Below are positions 1 through 6,555 of a stretch of 41,380 bases of DNA, in pieces. How positions within the stretch are numbered: position 1 is the first letter of the stretch; every line of letters begins with the position of its first letter. The notes below the pieces were generated by a model. The model was not told the DNA's origin and made no database searches. It saw only the letters and a program-made list of their open reading frames with translations. The translations under genes were made by a program, and so were the position numbers. Origin of the DNA: DASZHA01 sp035938265 (GTDB lineage Bacteria; Chloroflexota; Dormibacteria; DASZGP01); assembly GCA_035938265.1 (NCBI GenBank), contig DASZHA010000005.1, positions 1 to 41,380 of the forward strand. Reading direction: 5' to 3'.

Positions 1-858
1 CACCGACTCGACATAGGCAACGTGGCCGTACCAGCTCTCGCGGGTGACCATGATGGCGCCGACCTTGGGGGTCGAGCCTTCCGCGAAGCCGAAGGAGCGG
101 GCGTTCGGCCACCACTCGATGGCATTGCCCATCCAGGGCACATAGCGCTTGCTGGAGACATACCAGGTGCACCAGCCCCAGGAGAAGTGGCCTCCCGAGC
201 CCGCGGCGGCCTGCACCTTGGCGAAGGGCCGGGGCGCCGGCGGCGGCGGTTGAGGCTTGCCGTCGGCGATCGCGGCCACGGGTGGCATCGGTGTTAGGTC
301 CAGCTCCGCGGTGGTTGCCGCGGCATGGAGGGCATCGGCGGTGGTGGGGTCCTGGGCGACGGCCGCGTCCAGCGACAGGGGAATCGTGACCCGTGGTTGA
401 GGCATGGCGCTCGTGTTGGCATTGGCCACGGTGAAGGACATTGGCACGACCACGGCGCCGAGGACCATCAGGTGGCTGAGGACCCGCGGAGTGGCCGATG
501 GACGGAATACCGGCTGGCCCCCCGGGGTGACCCTGCGAAGCACGTCGCGCGAGCCGAAGACCGCCTTGTTGGTGGCCTTGACCAGGGCGCTACGGCTGCG
601 ATCCAGGGTCGCGGTGACCAGGGGCGTGCGCGGAGCCTCGAGCTCGGCCCGGAGCTCGCTGACCACCTCGGCGATCTCAGGGGAGGTGTCAGCAACCCAG
701 ACGGTGCCGTCGGCATACCGGGCGAATACGAGGTACCCCTCGTCGTTGAACTGGTACTCGATGACGGCGTCCGAAGACCAGGCGGAACCGCTGTCGTCCC
801 GCGCTGAGACTACATACCCGTCTCTGAGCTCGACCTCATAGTTGCCTAGGGTTGGCAA
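1..858 (-). CDS. Membrane-anchored CHAP-domain peptidoglycan hydrolase, 3' end cut by window
   Basis: Reading on the minus strand stays open from a stop at 994-996 to the window edge; 286 codons are present from the chosen start. I chose the TTG at 856-858 because AAAGGAG lies about 10 nt upstream; no ATG occurs before codon 131. Residues 1-124 are a charged, probably cytoplasmic region. Residues about 129-146 form one hydrophobic membrane segment, followed by an Ala/Pro-rich linker and then a CHAP domain from about residue 215. The catalytic Cys sits in FSWGWCTWYV (Cys230) and the His in WYGHVAYVE (His279), typical of CHAP amidases/endopeptidases. The third catalytic residue would lie beyond the window. 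Inferred role: cell-wall hydrolysis outside the membrane. The long N-terminal region before the anchor is unusual for this family and I do not recognise it. Confidence 0.85.
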   Translation of the reverse strand, partial: MPTLGNYEVELRDGYVVSARDDSGSAWSSDAVIEYQFNDEGYLVFARYADGTVWVADTSPEIAEVVSELRAELEAPRTPLVTATLDRSRSALVKATNKAVFGSRDVLRRVTPGGQPVFRPSATPRVLSHLMVLGAVVVPMSFTVANANTSAMPQPRVTIPLSLDAAVAQDPTTADALHAAATTAELDLTPMPPVAAIADGKPQPPPPAPRPFAKVQAAAGSGGHFSWGWCTWYVSSKRYVPWMGNAIEWWPNARSFGFAEGSTPKVGAIMVTRESWYGHVAYVESV

Positions 859-1014
859 AGCCTCTGCTTCTCCTTTGGCATGACTTGTTCGGTTGCGCCC
901 GTGCTGAAGTGGCTTGGTGTGCGTGTGCGTGTGGGCGCGACGCCCAGCGGTTCGGCCGTGTGTCCCGTGGCCGTCCCTAACCTCGAACGGGTGTCAACAG
1001 GCGTCTGGTTTCCT

Positions 1015-1044
1015 ACCCTACCTGAGGCCCTGATCAGATTGCAA
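1015..1044 (-). promoter_or_regulatory. Possible promoter of the CHAP gene (TTGCAA-N18-TAGGGT)
   Basis: On the minus strand TTGCAA (1039-1044) precedes TAGGGT (1015-1020) by 18 bp, which fits the degenerate -10 (TAnnnT) of GC-rich bacteria. It would give a leader of roughly 150 nt before the TTG start. I see no convincing riboswitch in that leader. This is pattern matching only. Confidence 0.3.
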
Positions 1045-1106
1045 GCAGGCCCCCAGGGGGAGTGACAACCTGGCACAGTGGCGTTAGCTCGGATCCTCGT
1101 AAGGGC

Positions 1107-1139
1107 TTAGCGCAGACCCTCGCGCGCAGTTCGCGCTAA
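1107..1139 (-). terminator. Inverted repeat over the stop of the radical SAM gene
   Basis: TTAGCGC (1107-1113) and GCGCTAA (1133-1139) are perfect 7-bp arms around a GC-rich loop, and the right arm contains the TAG stop of the upstream gene. There is no T-tract, so it is either a factor-dependent end or an RNA stability hairpin. The rest of 859-1135 holds no gene that I can support. Confidence 0.3.
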
Positions 1140-2194
1140 AGCAGGCCCAGTTGCTCCGCCTCCACCCTGTTACGCGAGGCGTCAGCTCCGTGACGCGGAG
1201 CGTCAATCGTGTGACGCGGAGCGTCAGACGCCATCCAGCGCCGCCTCCCGCCAAAGCGCGCGGGGGCCGGACGGCTCGGAGGGGTCAGGTCGGCGAGCAC
1301 GCCCCGCATCTTGCGGTCGAGCTCGGCCCGGTCGGCCGACCTGGCATAGGCCCGGCGCTCGTAGCGGGCATGGTAGTCGCTCACCTTCTCCGGGAACTCC
1401 CGTTCCAGCCACCCCATGAACTCCTCCTTCACGCCCGGCTTGAGATGGAGCAGCATCGGGCTGACGTGCGTCGCGCCGGCCTCGATCGCCGCCGCAGCGG
1501 TGGCGCGCAGCTGCGCCGGGCTGTCGCTGATACCGGGCAGGATGGGGGCCATCAGGACCCCGCAGGGGATCCCCGCTGCGTTCAGCCGCTGCACCGCCTC
1601 CACCCGCTTCAGCGGGTGGGGCGTGCCGGGCTCGGTCTTGCGCCAGGCGTCCTCATCGACGGTGCCGATCGAATACGACGTATGGACGTCGGTGACCTCT
1701 GACGCCGCCAGTAGGAGGTCGAGATCGCGCAGCATCATGGTGCCCTTGCTCAGGATCGAGAAAGGGTTGCGGAAGTCGATCAGGGCCCGCAGGACGCCGG
1801 GCATCAGCCGGTACTTGCCCTCGGCCGCCTGGTAGGGGTCGGTGTTGGTGCCCATGGCGATGTGCTCACCCCTCCACCCCTTGCGCGCCAGCTGCGAGCG
1901 GAGCACCCCCGCGACGTTGACCTTGACCACGATCCTGGACTCGAAATCGTGGCCGGCGTTCATCTCCAGGAAGACGTGGGTGGGCCGGGCGAAGCAGTAG
2001 ACGCAGGCGTGGGAGCAGCCGCGGTATGGATTGATCGTCCAGCGAAATGGCAGGTAGTTGCCGGGGACGCGGTTGATCACCGTCTTGGCCTCGACCTCGA
2101 TGAACTCGAGGCCCCGAAGCTCTGGGGTATCACCCCGCACCCGCCGCAGCTCAAATAGCTGGCCCTGCTCGCCCACCCCCCAAGAATAGAACAT
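1136..2194 (-). CDS. Rv2578c-family radical SAM protein
   Basis: This 352-residue protein carries the radical SAM cluster motif in RGCSHACVYCFAR (Cys60, Cys64, Cys67). The following PTHVFLEMN and GTNTDPYQ blocks are characteristic of the Rv2578c family, which is related to spore photoproduct lyase-like enzymes and has no settled substrate. It should bind a 4Fe-4S cluster and cleave S-adenosylmethionine. The ATG at 2192-2194 has no Shine-Dalgarno sequence and lies in the middle of a LexA-like palindrome. A leaderless transcript or the in-frame GTG at codon 7 are therefore both possible starts. The C-terminus has three degenerate 7-residue repeats (DAPRHTI-like). The WS/DGAT gene is divergent. 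DNA-damage induction is inferred from the box, not shown. Confidence 0.85.
   Translation of the reverse strand: MFYSWGVGEQGQLFELRRVRGDTPELRGLEFIEVEAKTVINRVPGNYLPFRWTINPYRGCSHACVYCFARPTHVFLEMNAGHDFESRIVVKVNVAGVLRSQLARKGWRGEHIAMGTNTDPYQAAEGKYRLMPGVLRALIDFRNPFSILSKGTMMLRDLDLLLAASEVTDVHTSYSIGTVDEDAWRKTEPGTPHPLKRVEAVQRLNAAGIPCGVLMAPILPGISDSPAQLRATAAAAIEAGATHVSPMLLHLKPGVKEEFMGWLEREFPEKVSDYHARYERRAYARSADRAELDRKMRGVLADLTPPSRPAPARFGGRRRWMASDAPRHTIDAPRHGADASRNRVEAEQLGLL
1169..1231. repeat. Three tandem 21-bp repeats inside the radical SAM gene
   Basis: Units start at 1169, 1190 and 1211. The core of units 2 and 3 is the palindrome TGACGCggaGCGTCA; unit 1 is degenerate. Because 21 is a multiple of three, they encode 7-residue repeats near the C-terminus. 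Each unit can also form a hairpin. Confidence 0.75.
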
Positions 2195-2201
2195 ATGTTC
2201 G
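2188..2201. promoter_or_regulatory. LexA/SOS-box-like palindrome
   Basis: GAACATATGTTC at 2189-2200 is a perfect 12-bp palindrome. Read on the minus strand, the flanked 14-mer CGAACATATGTTCT matches 13 of 14 positions of the CGAACRNRYGTTYC consensus of Gram-positive and actinobacterial LexA boxes. It lies between two divergent genes, over the annotated ATG of the radical SAM gene and about 100 bp before the WS/DGAT start. Function is inferred from sequence similarity. Confidence 0.6.
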
Positions 2202-2298
2202 CTACCACGCCAGTCTGCAGAAAGTGATGCAAATGAGGACAGCCCGGTACAGAATGGGGAGGTCGTCCCCCGGGCGGGATCTACCGGAGGATTCCTTC

Positions 2299-3864
2299 TT
2301 GAGCCACCGGCTCAGCCCTATCGACGCTGCCTTCCTGAACGCGGAGACTGCCGTCACGCCGATGCACATCGGTGGCCTGCTGGTGTTTCGTCAGACCCCT
2401 GAAGTGAAAGGCCGGCCGGGGCTGGACGCGCTCTTCGAGACCGTTCGGTCGCGCCTGCCGCTGATTCCCCGCTGCCGCCAGGTGCTGGTCCCGGTGCCCT
2501 TTGGGCTGGGGTTGCCGGTGTGGGCCGACGCCGCCCGCTTCGAGATCCGCCGGCACCTGCGCCGCATCCGCCTGGCCCAACCTGGGGGGCGCGACCAGCT
2601 GATGGAGATGGCGGCCAAGCTTCACTCCCGCCACCTCGACCGCTCTCGGCCGCTCTGGGAGATGTACCTCATCGATGGCGTCGCCGACGACCGGGTGGCG
2701 GTCTACGCCAAGCTCCACCACGCCATGGCCGACGGCATCTCGGCAGTGGAGCTGGGCCTAGTGCTGCTGGACCTCGACCCCAACGGCGAGCTGGCCCCAT
2801 CGGTGCCCGACCCGCCGCCACCGCAACCCGCCCCGTCGCCGCTCAGCCTGCTGGCGGCCACCCCTCGTGAGGCCGCCGGGGGCGCCGCGGCGATGCTGCG
2901 CCGGGCCGCCGAGCCACTGCCGTGGCCGGTAGGTAGCGCTGACTCGCGCGCCCTCAACGGTGGGCCCGCGCGGCGGCTGGCGGCGCCGCGCACCATGGCG
3001 TTCGACGTCGCCGCGGTTGCCGCCCGTGGCACCGCGGCAGGGTTCGGCGCGGCGCTGTCACTCCGGGACCTGGGGTCGGTGATGCGCCCGGCGCCATCCA
3101 GCCCGTTCAATCGGCGGGTGGGCCGGAGCCGGCGGGTGGAGGCAGTGCAGCTGCCCCTGGGCGGCGCCAAGTTGATCAAGGAGCGCCTGGGCGGCACGGT
3201 CAACGACGTCGTCCTGGCGGTCACCGCCGAGGCCCTCCACGCCTACCTCGAGCACCGCGGCGAGATCACCACCGGCGTCAGCTACCGGGTGATGGTGCCG
3301 ATATCGCTCCGCGCCGACACCGATCGGATGAAGCTCGAGGGCCGGCTGGAACGCCAGCTCGACGTCAGCAACCGGATCATCGGCACCTTCGTCGACCTGC
3401 CGGTCGGCCCCATGGACGTGATGCGCCGCTACTGGGCGGTGAAGCAGCTGATGTCCAAGGCCAAGGGTGGCCAGGCCGACGCAGCAGGGCGCTTCATGGA
3501 CGTCGCTTCACTTAGCCCCGCCGCGGTCCAGCGCGCCGCCATCCGTGCTGGCCTCAGCAACCAGCGGCTGGTCAACCTGGTCATCTCCAACGTTCCCGGG
3601 GTCCAGATGCCGCTGTACGCCGGCGGCTCCCGCCTGCTCGAGGTCTACCCAACCCTGCCGCTTACACCCAACACCGGGCTGATCATCTGCGTCCTCAGCT
3701 ACGACAACAACCTGCACTTTGGCATCGTCGCCGACCCCAACCTGCTTCCCGACATCGATATCCTCCCGGCGGGGCTGGCCCGGGCCTTCGAACGGCTGCG
3801 CAAGGCCGCCGGGCGGGGGAGCCGCAGCAAGGGTCCGCAGGAGCGCGAGCTGGCGTCCGTCTGA
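2299..3864 (+). CDS. Wax ester synthase / diacylglycerol O-acyltransferase (WS/DGAT)
   Basis: The protein (521 aa from TTG 2299) has the WS/DGAT active-site motif HHAMADG at residues 140-146 and the family opening RLSPIDAAFL...TPMHIGGL. The later block VNDVVLAVTAEAL is the second conserved WS/DGAT region. These enzymes esterify fatty alcohols or diacylglycerol with acyl-CoA at the inner membrane face, making storage wax esters or triacylglycerol. I prefer TTG 2299 because GGAGG ends 8 nt before it and the protein then begins at the conserved N-terminus; a GTG at 2224 would add 25 unlike residues without a good RBS. Length is slightly above the usual 450-480 because of a Pro-rich insert near residues 175-190. 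It is divergent from the radical SAM gene. Confidence 0.93.
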   Translation: MSHRLSPIDAAFLNAETAVTPMHIGGLLVFRQTPEVKGRPGLDALFETVRSRLPLIPRCRQVLVPVPFGLGLPVWADAARFEIRRHLRRIRLAQPGGRDQLMEMAAKLHSRHLDRSRPLWEMYLIDGVADDRVAVYAKLHHAMADGISAVELGLVLLDLDPNGELAPSVPDPPPPQPAPSPLSLLAATPREAAGGAAAMLRRAAEPLPWPVGSADSRALNGGPARRLAAPRTMAFDVAAVAARGTAAGFGAALSLRDLGSVMRPAPSSPFNRRVGRSRRVEAVQLPLGGAKLIKERLGGTVNDVVLAVTAEALHAYLEHRGEITTGVSYRVMVPISLRADTDRMKLEGRLERQLDVSNRIIGTFVDLPVGPMDVMRRYWAVKQLMSKAKGGQADAAGRFMDVASLSPAAVQRAAIRAGLSNQRLVNLVISNVPGVQMPLYAGGSRLLEVYPTLPLTPNTGLIICVLSYDNNLHFGIVADPNLLPDIDILPAGLARAFERLRKAAGRGSRSKGPQERELASV

Positions 3865-3874
3865 GGCCGTCATT

Positions 3875-3887
3875 GCCGCTGGGCGGC
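3875..3887. terminator. Hairpin between convergent genes
   Basis: GCCGC-tgg-GCGGC lies in the 31-bp gap between the convergent WS/DGAT and IF2B-like stops. There is no T-tract on either strand, so it is at best a weak bidirectional stop. Confidence 0.3.
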
Positions 3888-3895
3888 GGCCCCGG

Positions 3896-4576
3896 TCAGT
3901 AGACGAAGCGGACAGTATCCCGCGGCGGCACCACCTCGAACGCGTCGGCCTCCGGCCATCCCGGCGGCGTCGCGCCGGGGACCTGGCGCCAGCGATCACC
4001 AAGCACCAGCGTCGGTCGCGGGGCCATCGCGGCGACCAGGTCGGCGGTTCCGCGACGGTTGACGAAGCCGCCGTCGTCGAAGAGAGCGTCGCAGCCCACC
4101 ACAGCCAGGTCTGCCGCGGGCGAGTCGCTGCCCACTGGGACCGCCGCCGCGGCGATGTCCTCCGCCGCCAGGGCGCTGACCAGCTCATAGCCCTCGTCGG
4201 ACAGGCCGCTGACGTGGACCTGGACCAGGCTCGGGCGCGCCAGCCGCAGCACCCGTGCCACCATCGAGCTGTTGCTGATGGTGGCGACCACGGCGCCATC
4301 GCCGATCGAAATCGCCGCCTCGGCCGCAACCCGGGCGTGCTCGGCTTCGAGATGCCTCAGAAGCAGGGGCGGCTGGGGAACCCCTGCCCCCTCCCGGGCG
4401 ATCTCGCCGATCGCCGGCATTGCCGGCCGCAGGGCCGCTATCCGCTCCGCCAGCTCCAGGCGGTCGGCCGCCGGCGCATCGGCCAGGATCTCCAGGGCGT
4501 CCCGGGCCAGGCTGCTGGCTCCGCGCCGGCGATCGGCGCCGAGCGCCTCAATTCGCGCGCTTAGCCCGGGTTCGAT
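3896..4576 (-). CDS. eIF-2B alpha/beta/delta-like (IF2B family) protein
   Basis: The frame encodes an IF2B-type protein: an N-terminal helical block (IEALGADRRRGASSLARDAL), then AAISIGDGAVVATISNSSMV, VQVHVSGLSDEGYELV, and a C-terminal GCDALFDDGGFVNRRGTADL. These are shared by eIF2B regulatory subunits and sugar-phosphate isomerases such as methylthioribose-1-phosphate isomerase, so it may bind a phosphorylated sugar or nucleotide. The substrate is unknown. The only canonical start is ATG 4418-4420, which would remove the conserved N-terminal helix. No ATG, GTG or TTG exists upstream before the homology ends. I extend to an ATC at 4574-4576, 10 nt after GAGGAG, as a possible near-cognate start giving about 226 aa. 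It overlaps the nucleotidyltransferase gene upstream, so translation is probably coupled. Confidence 0.7.
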   Translation of the reverse strand: MEPGLSARIEALGADRRRGASSLARDALEILADAPAADRLELAERIAALRPAMPAIGEIAREGAGVPQPPLLLRHLEAEHARVAAEAAISIGDGAVVATISNSSMVARVLRLARPSLVQVHVSGLSDEGYELVSALAAEDIAAAAVPVGSDSPAADLAVVGCDALFDDGGFVNRRGTADLVAAMAPRPTLVLGDRWRQVPGATPPGWPEADAFEVVPPRDTVRFVY

Positions 4577-5069
4577 GGCGGGCGCGCTCCTCGAGCAGCT
4601 CCCGGATCCGGCGCAGCTCGGGCAGGCGGGCGAGGTCCTTGACGCGGTGGGCCTGCTCCTTCATGGCGATCAGGTCGTCCAGCGCGGCCACCATCATCTG
4701 GTGTCCCGCGATCTCGACGTGGGACGCCCGGCGGGCAAGCGCGGCGAAGGAGAAGTCGCCCTCCGTGGGGACCTCGGTGAGGACATCGAAGGCGCCCAGA
4801 CGAGTTCGGAAGCGGGCGCTGCCCCCCCCAGCCAGGTCGGCCATGACCTTCTCCAGCGGACGCCGCCGGGTGTCCCTGGCCTGGAGCCCCACCAGGAGGC
4901 CGCCGAGCCGCTCCAGGTTGCGCTTGCCGCCGCGGACCAGCACGTCGACGTCGTCGGTGGTGAAGCGGCTGCCGTGGAGGGTGCCGGCCACGCCGCCCAC
5001 GACGATGAACTCGACGCCCGCCTCCGCCAGGCCCCGGAGCAGGGCTTCGAAGGGGTCTACTGCGGCCGT
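4548..5069 (-). CDS. MNT-like nucleotidyltransferase, possible toxin partner of the XRE gene
   Basis: The protein has the nucleotidyltransferase signature FIVVGGVAGTLHGS followed by TTDDVDVLV, whose Asp-x-Asp would bind metal. A helical C-terminal region follows, with VAALDDLIAMKEQAHRVKDL typical of small NTases in HTH-NTase pairs. Expected activity is transfer of a nucleotide to a protein or RNA; many relatives are toxins or antitoxins. The start is abnormal: no ATG, GTG or TTG precedes the conserved N-terminal helix. I place it at ACG 5067-5069, 7 nt after GAGGAG, giving 173 aa; the first canonical in-frame start, a GTG, lies inside the NTase fold. It overlaps the XRE gene by 13 bp and the next gene downstream, consistent with one coupled mRNA. 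Confidence 0.7.
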   Translation of the reverse strand, partial: TAAVDPFEALLRGLAEAGVEFIVVGGVAGTLHGSRFTTDDVDVLVRGGKRNLERLGGLLVGLQARDTRRRPLEKVMADLAGGGSARFRTRLGAFDVLTEVPTEGDFSFAALARRASHVEIAGHQMMVAALDDLIAMKEQAHRVKDLARLPELRRIRELLEERARHRTRAKRAN

Positions 5070-5437
5070 CCCGCCGCTCCTCGGTACTTGCCGGCGAAGG
5101 TGCGCATCGCGCCCATCTTGCGAAGTCGCTGGGTCGCGCTGAGGCCAAGGTTGTCGCGGATGCGGTCGTCGTCCTCGCCGCTCTCGACCATGCTCCAGAT
5201 GTCCGCCTCGCGCCGGCTCCTGGGCGCACCCAGCTGCCGGGTCAGCTGCATGTCGAGGGTAAACCCCGCGGCCCGTACCAGCTCCAACATGTGCGCGAAA
5301 CCCGGGTCTCGGCGGCCGTTCTCGTAGGCGGAGATGACCGCCTGGGAGGTACCGGCTCGCCTCGCCAACTGGCGCTGGGACAGCCCGGCTCGGATGCGGG
5401 CGTCGTGAATGATGCTGGCTGCCGCCGCGCTCTTCAC
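5057..5437 (-). CDS. XRE-family HTH regulator, possible antitoxin
   Basis: This 126-residue protein has an N-terminal XRE/Cro helix-turn-helix at residues about 10-60 (RAGLSQRQLARRAGTSQAVIS, then AYENGRRDP) and a C-terminal extension of about 65 residues ending in KMGAMRTFAGKYRG. The start is a GTG at 5437. On the minus strand TATCAT sits a few bases upstream and could be the -10 of a nearly leaderless transcript. The gene overlaps the nucleotidyltransferase gene, an arrangement common for HTH-NTase toxin-antitoxin-like pairs. As in such pairs it probably represses its own operon; that is inference. The 89 bp upstream contain only short imperfect palindromes. Confidence 0.85.
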   Translation of the reverse strand: MKSAAAASIIHDARIRAGLSQRQLARRAGTSQAVISAYENGRRDPGFAHMLELVRAAGFTLDMQLTRQLGAPRSRREADIWSMVESGEDDDRIRDNLGLSATQRLRKMGAMRTFAGKYRGAAGRPQ

Positions 5438-5526
5438 AGCCCGCCCATGATACCGCTTTCAATGTCACTAGCACACGGACATCGCTTCCGATATCTCTAT
5501 GTTGCCGACGCATCGGGATGTTCGGC

Positions 5527-5844
5527 CTACTGGCCCTCGTCCTCGGCGCCCTGGCTTGGATCGGCGTCGGCCTGGGGTTCGATCTCATGGTCCGCCACAC
5601 GCGCCTTTTCGTCCGCGCCTGACGTCTGCCCGGCGGCCGGGGCGCGGCGTCGGTTGAGCTCGGTATTTGTCGCCACCAGCAGCAGCCCGGTGAAGAGCGC
5701 CCCCTCGATGACCCCATAGATGATCGAGCTGCCCAGCGGCTGGGAGAACGGACCGAGGTTGAGGAGAAAGAGGAAGGCCATCAGCGGCGGGAAGGCGATC
5801 GTCGCCCGCTGCCACGTCTCCAGGGCCTCCCAACGCTCTCGCAT
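5527..5844 (-). CDS. Small two-helix membrane protein of unknown function
   Basis: The predicted protein has 105 residues: a short amphipathic N-terminus (MRERWEALETWQ), two hydrophobic segments at about residues 13-31 and 38-56, and an acidic, Gln/Asp-rich hydrophilic tail. ATG 5842-5844 is chosen because AGGA lies 8 nt before it and because upstream codons are Arg/Ser-rich shadow sequence. I recognise no family. It diverges from the DUF6247-like gene at 5948. Confidence 0.6.
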   Translation of the reverse strand: MRERWEALETWQRATIAFPPLMAFLFLLNLGPFSQPLGSSIIYGVIEGALFTGLLLVATNTELNRRRAPAAGQTSGADEKARVADHEIEPQADADPSQGAEDEGQ

Positions 5845-5947
5845 CACCAAGATCCTACGATCCGGATCGGCGTATGCTGGGCGGCCGGGGATCGAAGTTG
5901 AGGAGGATGCGACAGGTGCACGCCTGGATGTCGATGGTCGTCGCGAG

Positions 5948-6271
5948 ATGGTGAAGACGTCCCTGCGCGCCCTGCGCCGCGCCAAGCTGCGGCGGGCCGC
6001 CGACCTGCGCCTGCCGCCGCGCCTCAGCGACGTCCTCGGCCGGCTCAGGCCCGAGGAGGCGGGGCGCTTCAACCGCGAGATGGTGGCGGCGCTCAGCGCC
6101 GCCGAGCAGACCAACGACCTGCGCGCCCTCCGCGACGTCATCGAGGCCTGGTACCGCACCGTCCTGGTGACCGCCGACAACGCGTTCGCGGGCAACATGT
6201 CAGCCGCGGTCAAGGGCCGTCCCCGTAAGGGCGAGTCGGTCCAGGACCTGCGCCGCCGCTATGGCATCTGA
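5948..6271 (+). CDS. DUF6247-like small protein, possible antitoxin
   Basis: The predicted product is 107 aa from ATG 5948 (a GTG follows directly). The central segment LSDVLGRLRPEEAGRFNREM followed by TNDLRALRDVIEAWYRTVLV has the pattern of DUF6247 proteins: a Leu/Pro-Glu/Phe helix, then a DLxxL...W helix. These are often found next to small toxin-like genes in Actinomycetota. The basic N-terminus (LRALRRAKLRRA) could contact nucleic acid, but no HTH is apparent. Its stop overlaps the following RelE-like gene by 11 bp, so the two proteins are probably made together. The antitoxin role is inferred from this arrangement only. Confidence 0.6.
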   Translation: MVKTSLRALRRAKLRRAADLRLPPRLSDVLGRLRPEEAGRFNREMVAALSAAEQTNDLRALRDVIEAWYRTVLVTADNAFAGNMSAAVKGRPRKGESVQDLRRRYGI

Positions 6272-6545
6272 AGTGCAGCAGGTCCACCGCCACCGGTTCG
6301 CCGGCGACGGGGTGCTGGCCGAGGTCCAGCGCTGGGCCCCCGACGACGTGGCCGAGTTCGTCGACCTTCTGACCGCGCTGTCGGAGGATCCATTTCCCGG
6401 TGGCCACATACCCGGCGTCTTCGAGCTCAAGGCCGGCGGCGCCCCGGCCAACACCTACACCGTCGCCTTCGACCATGCCCTCCTGGTCTACCAGGTGATG
6501 GGTAACGCGCCGGTTATCAAGCTGATCCAGGTAACGCGTCTATAG
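6261..6545 (+). CDS. RelE/ParE-like small protein, possible toxin
   Basis: This 94-residue protein starts at ATG 6261 inside the end of the previous gene. Its layout fits the RelE/ParE fold: helices (LAEVQRWAPDDVAEFVDLLTAL), a Gly/Pro-rich loop (EDPFPGGHIPGVFELK), and paired beta strands near the C-terminus (NTYTVAFDHALLVYQVMG, VIKLIQVTRL). RelE-family toxins cleave ribosome-bound mRNA, whereas ParE targets gyrase. The usual C-terminal basic/His catalytic residues are not obvious, so activity is uncertain. An unrelated ligand-binding protein with a similar strand pattern is possible. Confidence 0.5.
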   Translation: MASEVQQVHRHRFAGDGVLAEVQRWAPDDVAEFVDLLTALSEDPFPGGHIPGVFELKAGGAPANTYTVAFDHALLVYQVMGNAPVIKLIQVTRL

Positions 6546-6546
6546 T
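6541..6546 (+). promoter_or_regulatory. Possible -10 (TATAGT) for a leaderless M28 peptidase mRNA
   Basis: TATAGT ends 9 nt before the ATG at 6556 and overlaps the stop of the preceding gene. No Shine-Dalgarno sequence precedes that ATG, which fits a leaderless transcript. No clear -35 is visible. Confidence 0.35.
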
Positions 6547-6555
6547 CGACTACCG

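Noticed and set aside
859..1080. Possible ydaO (c-di-AMP) riboswitch in the CHAP gene leader
   Set aside because: Wall hydrolase leaders often carry one, but I could not find its conserved blocks; only stray GAACC-like words match.
5057..5070. Programmed -1 frameshift joining the XRE and NTase genes
   Set aside because: The frames are in a -1 relation, but no slippery heptamer or downstream stem was found; separate initiation is simpler.
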